Shown here in pieces: positions 55,907 to 64,000 of a DNA stretch of 64,000 nt; position 1 is the first letter of the stretch; each line of letters begins with the position of its first letter. Source of the stretch: Owenia fusiformis. Its lineage: Eukaryota > Annelida > Polychaeta > Sabellida > Oweniidae. The notes under the pieces are model-generated. The model saw only the letters and a list, made by a program, of their open reading frames with translations. It was not told the DNA's origin and did not search any database. The stretch spans positions 28,339,986-28,403,985 of the forward strand of contig CAIIXF020000004.1 in assembly GCA_903813345.2 (NCBI GenBank), read 5' to 3'. The translations under genes and the position numbers were made by a program.

Positions 55907-56090
55907 GAGGGGGATCAATAAGTAATGGACGCTTTTTTACACAGATACTTATAGATCAATCCCTTTGATTTTCCTACCAGTGATGCATCATTCAATTAAC
56001 TATCAATTTCGAAGATTTGAAGACAAAATATTTAATACATATTGATATATCCTTATTTCCGTGAGGGAGGTACAGGTACCCCATGACCGA
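55907..56090. mobile_element. Single mariner-like terminus
   Basis: TACGAGGGGGATCAATAAGT at 55907 has the form of a mariner end (TACGAGGG...CAATAAGTAATGG). No matching inverted end was found downstream, so only one terminus survives. The boundary is approximate. Confidence 0.4.
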
Positions 56091-56454
56091 CATTTACGTC
56101 ATATATCCAGTTTTTTACCCAGTTTTGCAATTAGATTTGATTTGAACTTTTTTATATGCAGAAAATGATGGAATGGGGTAATTCAAGACCATAATGATAA
56201 ATAATAATTTATTCAGCCTGCATTCAACTGTGTTGCATGTTAAACAAGCTAAAATAGCTTCAGAATGTTTGATTATGCTTTGGCTTTGCGATGGAGGTGT
56301 ACTCTTTTATGGTGAGGAGATAACATATTATTGCTTTTTTTTCTTTTGAATTTTATAGTCACAAATCTCTTTAATAGAGAATTTATGTTTGAATTTTAGA
56401 TGTTTTTCAGTCCTCGTTATATGTGCATTACACCAAGACACAGGGTAATCAATA

Positions 56455-56758
56455 AACTGTCTTTTGTCTTTACGTTTTACTTCTTTATCAGTATGTTGGT
56501 TTCATACTACTATAAGAAGAATCATTGCTACTATCCCTCTTGAAATAGTTTCATGCTTTTCTTTATAATGTTTTCTCAAGTTCACTCTTGGTTTGTGACA
56601 TATTATTGAGACTTTATTCTTCATTGGTTTTGTGAGCTGTGTATAGTTTTAAGAGGTTTCTAATACATTATCCTTTTTGTAACCTGAAAATAAAAAAAGG
56701 AAGCTATTGAGGACTTGGAATATAGTGATTGTACCATCTATGATTCCTTCAGCTCATC
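56455..56758. repeat. Dispersed repeat, copy 2, carrying the inverted 38-bp segment
   Basis: Partner of 37085-37388. Positions 56540-56577 are the exact reverse complement of 37171-37208, while flanking sequence on both sides is in direct orientation. Confidence 0.85.
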
Positions 56759-57112
56759 CCTTTGAACTTGTTTTCTTCACATTGGTAATTCTGAATGACA
56801 TATTGTGTCCTCTCTCTTGCACACCTTTGGGTGACTTGAAAATCTACAAGGTGGACCAACAAAAATTGGAACATTTTTCTTTTTATTCAATTTTCTTTAA
56901 TATTGCGGTTCAGTTCACAAAAATTCAGATAATGGTAAAATGATTATTTGTGAAAATGATAAAGATACAAATATGTGTGTATGATTATTTTGGCTTGTCA
57001 TGGTCATGATCTGTATACTGTGTGCATCATGAAAAATTTCCAAATTTTACCCTGCTTAAGAAATCAATGCTCAAAATACAGTATCTCATACCATACAATA
57101 TATGCCCTTCAA

Positions 57113-57637
57113 ATGGTCTCAACACAATTTCCATCAATTAAAACATATGTAGTTATCTCAAGGAGAAGCTAGGCATGTCTCCCTTGGATAATATAGCTTA
57201 ACTGACCTCAGCTTTTCGCAAAACTGACACAATATGTCTCAAACCTATCATTGAAGCCATGCGTGACTGTCAAATACAGCTCAGACTGATTGTTCAGGTG
57301 AGTGGAGGACATGTTCAGTAATTAAATGTTGAGCTTGAATATTCATATTTGTACAAGCTGTTGACAAAGAATTGTTTTTCAATTTCCTAAAGTATTGAAG
57401 ATAATACATGACTAACAAAAAAATAACAATTGATGGAAAACTGTTCTAATTTTTTTTAGTAACACAAGGATTTCCTGAACATGTCTTTTGCCCACCTGAA
57501 CAATCAATCTTAGCTGTTATGGACAGTCGTACATGGCTAATATCACAGGTTTTGAGACATATTGTGCCAATATTGAAAAAAAGCTTCCCCTAGAGATAAC
57601 TACATATGTTTTAATTGATGGAAATTGTTGAGACCAT
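57113..57637. mobile_element. 525-bp foldback MITE
   Basis: Ends ATGGTCTCAACA / TGTTGAGACCAT. The arms pair over roughly 190 bp (ATCAATTAAAACATATGTAG block, GACACAATATGTCTCAAA block, GATTGTTCAGGT block), with indels. The loop is AT-rich. No coding frame. Flanks are CTTCAA and CTTAAG, which could be a decayed TTAA target. Confidence 0.7.
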
Positions 57638-57668
57638 CTTAAGGTTGCATATTGTACATATACATGTA

Positions 57669-58694
57669 CGAGAGTTGTCCAAAAAGTCGTGAAATTTTTG
57701 CTCTCATTTCATCAATTTTTATTCTTTTGGCATCATATTTCACATGGATGATCTTTGAACATTTGTTATTCACTTTGTAAAGTTTGAAGGAATTACACTG
57801 CATGGTTTTATTTTGATGAACATTGCAAGAGTATGAGTTTTGCCCCATCGGGGCACTTTTAAGGAGGCTAAAAGAAAGAAAAAATTATCCAAAATTTTGA
57901 TTTAGGAGCACATCCTATGCATCAAATGGTTTATTCGTTTTTGAGGTTACATAATAATCAACATTAGCACATCCTTAATGAATATTATTGCACATAGTCC
58001 CATTACATTCATAATTTTTCAAAATATTCTCTGTGGTGTAGGACACATTTCTGGTGTCTTTTCACCCAGTCTAGGAAGGCTCCAGTGAAATCCTCTCGGG
58101 ACAGTTTCATGAAGTGTGCTTTGACCGCATTCTTCAGATCATCGAAATCATCAAACCGTGTTCCCCTCAGAGTGTCCTTTAAACCTTTGAAGAGATAGAA
58201 GTCACTTGGGGCATTGTCAGGCGAGTAAGGTGCATGCTTGAGAACCTCGAAGCCAAGGGTCGCAAGAAGTTCCTGAACCTTCTGTGAGGCGTGTGCAGGT
58301 GCATTGTTCTGGTGGAAGCTGTGTCTCTGGTTCAAATGTGTCAATTGTTCCTTCAAGTATGTCAGAAACACTGACATCATAATACAATACCATTTTGTCA
58401 TTCAGGGATGTTTCAAGAAGATTTATTGGTGCATTGAATTCAATAAGTCAATGTTTTATTTGTTTTTAATAACCAATGTGTGTAAAGGTGATATTGTAAA
58501 TAAGACCTGCCCCGACCCCCTTATCCCTTGGTTGCTATAGCAACCATATCACACAATATATCGTACGCATTATTATGATGTTTTTGTATATGAAGGATGG
58601 ATTACTTCCAGACACACATACCAAGTTTCAGCAAGAATAGATAAAATTTGATGAAATGAGAACAAAAATGTCAAGACTTTTCGGACAACCCTCG
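57669..58694 (-). mobile_element. Mariner element, internally deleted
   Basis: Inverted ends of about 47 bp beginning CGAG(A/G)GTTGTCC match at about 42 positions and are flanked by TA on both sides. The 1026-bp length is short of the usual 1.3 kb. Only the C-terminal half of a transposase is readable inside. It ends five bases before the LTR-like sequence at 58700. Confidence 0.85.
58009..58401 (-). pseudogene. Mariner transposase C-terminal half, catalytic Asp lost
   Basis: A 130-codon minus-strand frame. HQNNAPAH (residues 30-37) has Asn32 where the second catalytic Asp belongs (HxDNAxxH). APYSPDNAPSDFYLF follows with the third Asp (Asp67). The helix-turn-helix DNA-binding part and first Asp are missing, replaced by unrelated AT-rich sequence. 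Inactive. Confidence 0.85.
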
Positions 58695-58699
58695 TATAT

Positions 58700-59474
58700 T
58701 GTAACATATTAGTACATGACTCACACCATGACACAAAGTAAAGGTAAGTACTGTGCGGCCTCATGCCACTGATCAGAATGACTTAATGTGACCTCCCGCC
58801 ACAATACAAATAAGTTTGTAGCTTCACGCCACTGACCGAAGTGAAGTTGGTGCATTATGCTCGAATAGCTAACCTTTTTACTCAAATGAGTTACATTTAT
58901 ACTTAAACTATACTATACATTTACTAAAATATACGCATTTTCTTACATCACCCTCCACTTAAATTCCAAATGTCCCATTGGAAAATGTCATTAAAGTTAC
59001 TGTTTAGTTAATATAAGAGTTGGGATATGGCACATCCCGAAAATGTCAAGTAAGTCTTTATGCTGGACTCGTACGACCAGTTTTTAAAATTGTTAATGCA
59101 GGACCCTTACGACCTGTGTTAAATGTTCCATTAATAATTTTGAAGTAATCCTTGGTGTCATATTGATATTCAGATGTTCAATAAAGTTCTATGAGACATT
59201 GTTATTGCTTTGTCGATACTAGGGAATCTACATACTCCCTCCTAGTCGTGGGATCGTAGTATACAAGTTTCACCTCCATTCGCTTCAACTCCCAGTGATT
59301 TGGCGCTATTGATACCTGTCAAATTGGTAAACACACTGGCCTTCAAATTCTTTGTTCCAAATTACTTGCAGTAGGTCTTGATTTCCTTGCCTCAACCCAT
59401 TCTTCATTTTCACTTTGATTTCTAGTTATTATTTTCTAGGTATCTTGGTTCGATAATTTTTAATTTTCAACAAA
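58700..59474 (+). mobile_element. Copia-like 5' LTR and primer site (putative)
   Basis: Starts TGTAACATATTAG, the same border as the repeat at 39350, and ends TTTTCAACA. Four bases later comes TGGTACCAGAGTC, close to the TGGTATCAGAGC priming site used by many Ty1/Copia elements. AATAAAG lies at about 59185. A short frame with SNGSKEQMGKSGKEVQ (about 59500-59550) could be the gag start, but it runs into the MITE at 59575. No pol sequence follows. An alternative reading is a 248-bp minus-strand LTR at 58700-58947 preceded by the polypurine GTGGAGGGTGA. Confidence 0.4.
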
Positions 59475-59574
59475 AGTGGTACCAGAGTCAAAATCAATAT
59501 CCAATGGTTCTAAAGAACAAATGGGTAAATCAGGAAAAGAAGTTCAAGTGTTATACATATTTTCATCGAAAAAT

Positions 59575-59679
59575 ATGTCACCACCAAAAGCGATGGCATA
59601 TTGTTATGGTCTCCATTTTATGAGACAGCATTTGGCATCTGGTCTTTGGCATCTGGTAACAAGTGGTAGGTGGTGACAT
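59575..59679. mobile_element. 105-bp MITE with 11-bp perfect ends (copy 2)
   Basis: ATGTCACCACC...GGTGGTGACAT, same ends as 6940-7052. The interior has diverged, with a doubled GGCATCTGGT motif. Confidence 0.6.
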
Positions 59680-59921
59680 TTTGCATGTTTTATTGCTTGA
59701 TTTATTGCAAAAAGATTGACTTTCTGCATGCTGGTGATGTTGCGCCATTGTTTCACCTAAAAGTCAACTGATTTTACCATATTGTATGATTTACCGTACT
59801 ATGTTTTTTGAAGAAATTAATCTTATTTGTTGAATTTTCTAGCAGAAATTGGCTTCCCTTCTCTCATTTTGTCAGACTATGGGGTGTTTGTTTTGTTTGA
59901 ACCCCTTCAGCAAAGTGTATT

Positions 59922-60230
59922 TTGCAGAATGGAATCAAAGATCACAATACTTTTGTTCATGGTTTCCACAGTGAACCCCTGCATTCTGTAGGCATCTGGA
60001 CCCAAGTTGTTTCTAAAACCAAATTAAACCATATTGAGCGTCAAATGTGGCGGCTATTTTACTTACCTCTGGGTTCAGCTACATGTCTCATTTTATTTAT
60101 TTATTTGAGATTTTGTCTTGATTTTGCTCATAACTTGTTAACAGAGTTTTGTTATTATCTACCTTACCTTCTTGCTTGTTTTAAACATATGACTTTTACA
60201 TTGAGGTTTGATATTTAGGATAGCAAAAAA
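59922..60230 (+). CDS. Candidate exon region with HSVG motif
   Basis: Following the acceptor TATTTTGCAG the plus strand is open from about 59928: NGIKDHNTFVHGFHSEPLHS, then VGIWTQVVSK. The HGFHSEPLHSVGIW pattern resembles QDFHRAGYHSVGVVYG in the exon at 60678-60866, suggesting duplicated related exons. The open frame runs to 60218 but looks less coding after about 60060. Confidence 0.3.
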
Positions 60231-60233
60231 TCT

Positions 60234-60740
60234 TCTAACTTGCTTGGAATCAATTGCAGATTGTTTAAGTGCTACCTGTTATGCAGCATAGGTCTGCTAG
60301 TTTTGGCTCATTAATTTTACCTTTGAAATAGCCATTGTCTTCTTAATCAAAAATTTTGGACAATTTTGAAATTGGAAATTGCAGCATGAACAAACAAACT
60401 GTAGTTTTGATCCAAAGCTTTTGCATGCTCTAAAAGCAGGTGTAATTGTTCATTTTACCGACAAAATGCAAAGATTTATGCGATACATATGCGCAATGCT
60501 CCTCCATTGCAAAAGTTTTAATATTGTTGGAGTTCTTCCAACTTGCTTGTGGATTGCTTAAGTGGTACCCATAATGCAGCATAAGTCTGCTGGTCTAGGC
60601 TCATTAATGTTACCTTTGAAATAGCTTTTGTCCACTTTATCATATGTTTTTTGGACAACTTTGATTGGAAATTGCAGCATGAACAAGCAAACTGTAGTTT
60701 TGATCCAAATCTTTTGCATGGTCTTAGAGCAGATGGGCAT
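60234..60740. repeat. Imperfect tandem duplication, period about 302 bp
   Basis: TAACTTGCTTGGA...TGATCCAAAGCTTTTGCATG (60236-60430) is repeated as CAACTTGCTTGTGG...TGATCCAAATCTTTTGCATG (60539-60720). Both copies keep an acceptor-like TTGGAAATTGCAG followed by an open CATGAACAA start. Confidence 0.8.
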
Positions 60741-60866
60741 TTACAAAGATCATGTTCACATCAAGATTTTCATAGGGCTGGTTATCACAGTGTGGGAGTT
60801 GTGTATGGTTATGAGCTGCTGGACATGTTTCATACCTGTAAGACAGATGATAGCTCCTCGTATAAG
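60678..60866 (+). CDS. Candidate 63-codon internal exon
   Basis: Acceptor GGAAATTGCAG before 60678 and donor ATAAG|GTTAGC after 60866 enclose exactly 63 open codons in phase 0-0. The product contains HEQANCSFDPNLLHGL, HQDFHRAGYHSVGVVYGYEL and MFHTCKTDDSSS. Part of this exon is duplicated at 60382-60440. No family is recognised. Confidence 0.4.
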
Positions 60867-60915
60867 GTTAGCTGTTGATTCCATTTTCTTCACTGCAATT
60901 TCAGCTCCAGCCTAG

Positions 60916-61578
60916 TCATTCAGTTCCTCTATAGACCAAAATGAAACTTCTGCCAGAATGGCCAATGCTGTAGCCAATGCTGTCAGGTCGATATCACGTA
61001 TTGTATGAACGCTTCTTATGATTGATCTGGAGCCAAAAGCAATTAGAATCATTATTATTATTATATATTTTGGAAGCGCTAATATGTGGATGTTTTCTTC
61101 AACTGCTATTTCTAGTAATTCCAGGACATAATGTGATGAATATAACCACAATTTAGTTGAGAAAGAGAAAGAGTTTCACAAGAATTTTTCAATATCATTT
61201 GAAAAGGGAGGTCTATGATTTCATTGTGAATGATATTTTCTAGAGAAATTTTACTATGATATAGCAAAAATAGGCCTACTCACTGAACCAGCTATGAGAA
61301 ACCTGCAGAGTTTCTGGTGACTGTGCAAAATATATCCCACTAGATGGCTAAAGCAATGATGATGTTGATGATGGTATCCAATGCCTATTATAATCTATAT
61401 CCAATATATCTATGTGCACTGTCTCTATGAGCTGAGCTGAGAAAAAAACACGAACCACAAGCAAATACTGTAATAAGGGGAGTGACACATATTTGCATTT
61501 TGTTTACATTTTGATTGTGACAATATCTACTGCTCACCTATCTACTATCTCAAAACTCTCAAAATCACATTTTAAGTA
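60916..61578. other. No gene seen
   Basis: AT-rich; a 79-codon minus-strand frame at 61151-60912 has no recognisable motif. Confidence 0.4.
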
Positions 61579-62445
61579 ATTTTTATTTTTTTTTATTTTT
61601 TTATTAGAAATATTTATTTAAAAACATAAACGCAAAAATACATAAACACAAACAATATTTGAATCAATTAAACTATGCAAAACGGAAATATACATATATC
61701 CTAGATTAGAATTTATACAATAGTAAAATAGGATTTTCACAGCATTATATACTCTATCAAAATTTTGATCCTTATACAATAGTAAAAGTCCAGACATTTA
61801 TAATTTTCTTAAAATTATGAGCAATATTTACTTTTCCTTGCAGTTTAAAAATGTGTTCATAAATATTTAATTTAGATGCTATTTTTGATTTAAAATTTGC
61901 TTGTTTATATTGAGTTGGATTGTCTGAGTTTTTTGTCCAAATTTCATGAATACATTTCATCAATATTGTGTAAAGCAACATTCTAAATTCTAATTTGCTG
62001 TTCATGCTTTGGTACCCCAGAAGTATATTTTTCCAAGTAATATCCACCTTTAGTGTGTCACTTAGAATATTCCATAGATTTTTAATTAACACACAATCAT
62101 ATAATAAATGTCTAATGTCTTGTACAACATTACACTCACTACATTCTTTTGGTACATTCATATTCCACTTATTTACCAGTTTTCCGCAGGCTAAGAAATT
62201 ATGTAATAGTTTAAAGTTAAATTCTGATAACTTTTGGCATTCAATATCTTTTATCTTGTTTTTGTATATATTTCTAAAAGTGATTCTATTGTTCTGAATA
62301 TTGAAGGATTTTTTCCAATCTGCTTCCATCTTTGGTCTAATAAATTTATCTTTCAATAGGATTTTATAAAAGAACTTTGAACTTAATTTCTCAAGGTTTT
62401 CATATTTGTCATTTCTAAATAGGAAAGAGTTTGAATGCCTTTTGT
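61579..62445 (-). mobile_element. 5'-truncated L1/Tx1-like LINE
   Basis: The minus strand is open without an ATG from about 62445 to 61772. It carries KLSEFNFKLLHNFLACGKLV and C-x2-C...RHLLYDC, the C-terminal zf-RVT-type module of L1/Tx1-like ORF2 proteins. A 170-bp 3' UTR ends in an A-rich tail (61579-61606 on the plus strand as T runs). All RT motifs are missing. Dead. Confidence 0.75.
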
Positions 62446-64000
62446 TAGCTTGATCTAATTGAAATGAATGAAACGATTATAGCTAATCAAATCAAATCCC
62501 TAATTTATGGGAAAGCAGCCGGGACAGACAGAATACCTAATGAATTCCTTAAATATGGAGGGCAGGCAATAGCTTATTCACTTAATAAAATGTTCAATAT
62601 TTTCAATGCACTTGAAAAATTTCCACAAGAATGGAAAGAGGGAATCGTTAAACCTCTTCATAAAAATTCAGACCGGAAAGATTTTGATAACTATAGAGGA
62701 ATTACTCTTAGTTCAAATGTTTTCAAAATTTTTTGTGCAATTTTGAATCGTAGCATGACCACTTTCTGTGAAAAAGAAAACATATATGGTGACTTTCAAG
62801 GGGCTTTCCGTAATGGAAAAAGGCTAGAGAACAACATATTTGCCCTCAAACACCTATGTGGATTAAGGAAAAGCCGTGGGCTCAAAACATTTACGGCTTT
62901 TCTTGATATCTCAAAGGCGTATAATGTAATGAATAGGGATTTAATGTTTGTACAACTATGGCAGAAGGGTATTCGTGGAAAGGCCTGGAACTTAGGGAAG
63001 CCTACAGCGGATTAAAAAATAAAGTTGTTTTTGATAATATTGAATCTGATTGGTATGATGATGAATCGTTTGGAGTTAAGCAGGGTTGTGTATTATCATC
63101 CACGCTGTTCTCTATTGTTATGACAGATTTGCAAGATGAGCTTATGAAATCGCAACTCGGTCTTTCATTCGAGAACCTGAAAATTCCACTTCTCATGTTT
63201 GCTGATGACATAGTCCTGATGGCTCAGTCTGAAGAACAACTAAAAAGTCTGTTAACAATAACTAATGATTTTGCTACCAAATGGGGATTCAGGTTCAGTG
63301 AGAAAAAGTCTAAAATTCTCATTGTAGGCCAAAAAACTGATTTTGAGAAGAAGTGACCATTTGGTGACTTAAGAATTTAAGAGGTAAAAACTTACAAATA
63401 CTAAGGTGTCCTATTTGCAAATCATTAAAAGATCATACCCATCTTATGAATTTGATAGTCCCAAAGGGAAAGAAGTTAAAAGGCTATGTGACATCAATTC
63501 TGAATAAGCACTTGAATGTTAATAGAATCACTTTCGGTGATAGACTTTATAAAACGGTAGTAGTCCCATCACTCTTACACGGGTCTGGAATACTTTTACT
63601 AGACAAAAAGTCGCACATTAATAAAATGTCATCCATACAATATAATGTGGGATGCGCCATAATGGATGTCCATTGCAAACCAGCCAAAGTTGCCCTGTTT
63701 GGTGACCTAGGCTGGAAGCCCATAGAAACATTGTTGGAAAAGAGCATGATAAATTACTATATTTACCTGAAGTCCCTTAACAAAGACAACTTACATGCAC
63801 GGTTACTTAACGACATGGAAATAAGAGCCCAGAAGGGTAAGCAAATGGGTTAGGATTTCATTGGAAGTGTCTATAGAATCCTTAACAAATATGATCTAGA
63901 TTTTAATACTGATTTTAGTGATCTAAAACAGATGTTTGAATGTAATATGTCTGATAAGCTGAAGAGCAATTTTAGTGACAGTGTTAATAATATGACTAGT
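62446..64000 (+). mobile_element. LINE with reverse transcriptase, 5'-truncated, runs off the window
   Basis: The plus strand opens with GKAAGTDRIPNEFLKYGG, RT motif 1 of LINE enzymes, then NYRGITLSS, QGAFRNGKR and FLDISKAY (62464-63015). After an overlap shift at about 62990 come FGVKQGCVLSSTLF and the catalytic LLMFADDIVLM (62958-63356), so the F/YADD Asp pair is intact. A further frame, 63446-63853, holds the connection and GDLGWKP. Frameshifts near 62990 and 63360-63440 and a stop at 63853 make it non-functional. The endonuclease is missing. It is the same family as 712-1668. Confidence 0.85.

Noticed and set aside
61772-63853. Twin-primed inversion of a single LINE
   Set aside because: The two strands encode different LINE types (L1/Tx1-like tail versus the GDLGWKP family), so they are not parts of one element.

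Overview
The window looks like about 64 kb of AT-rich nuclear DNA from an invertebrate animal. The main reasons are non-LTR and LTR retrotransposons, mariner, P-like, Harbinger-like and Helentron-type DNA elements, short exon-like open frames with GT/AG borders, and the absence of any operon-like packing. The repeat flavour (a 'ggagggatatag...ccgtccgtccg' Helentron-type repeat, 'cccgtagccaggggggg' MITEs) suggests a marine lophotrochozoan such as a bivalve, but that is an inference. No intact host gene of any length is visible. The window is mostly a graveyard of mobile elements with scattered candidate exons, most of them on the minus strand.

Layout. 1-2560: an LTR-element leader, a LINE 3' end and a small candidate two-exon gene. 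2996-4045: a complete but dead mariner with perfect 39-bp ends. 4870-16441: the most striking structure, an 11.6-kb Foldback-like element. Its two arms (about 2.9 and 3.5 kb) are collinear in opposite orientation; its outermost 62-bp block is identical on both sides, and its ends are built from the same degenerate motif that forms a 12-unit, 39-bp satellite in the right arm. A decayed relative lies at 18456-19235. 20361-21545: a hairpin, an OTU-type cysteine protease remnant and a perfect 30-bp palindrome. 22787-25900: dispersed repeats and a CR1/L2-like LINE. 27139-30281: remnants of a P-type transposase beside a RecQ-like helicase, a 322-bp tandem duplication, a Helentron-type insertion with an internal empty-site control, and unassigned frames. 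29015-42711: minisatellites, candidate exons, a small zinc-finger frame, and repeats shared with other parts of the window.

44369-48989 is a young Ty3/Gypsy element with identical 133-bp LTRs, a 5-bp target duplication and a legible pre-insertion site, yet it lacks the reverse transcriptase thumb and has a gag frameshift. It therefore probably moved in trans. 49914-51280 holds a Harbinger remnant and the best single-exon candidate gene, a 179-residue zinc-finger protein with an upstream TATA box. 52718-59679 holds a tnp2-type fragment, foldback and mariner elements, a Copia-like LTR and a second small MITE. 59922-60866 has duplicated exon-like frames on the plus strand. 61579-64000 has two unrelated 5'-truncated LINEs abutting head to head. 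The plus-strand one belongs to the same family as the fragment at 712-1668.

Frames and motifs were read by eye. Family names come from remembered motif patterns and no database search was run.
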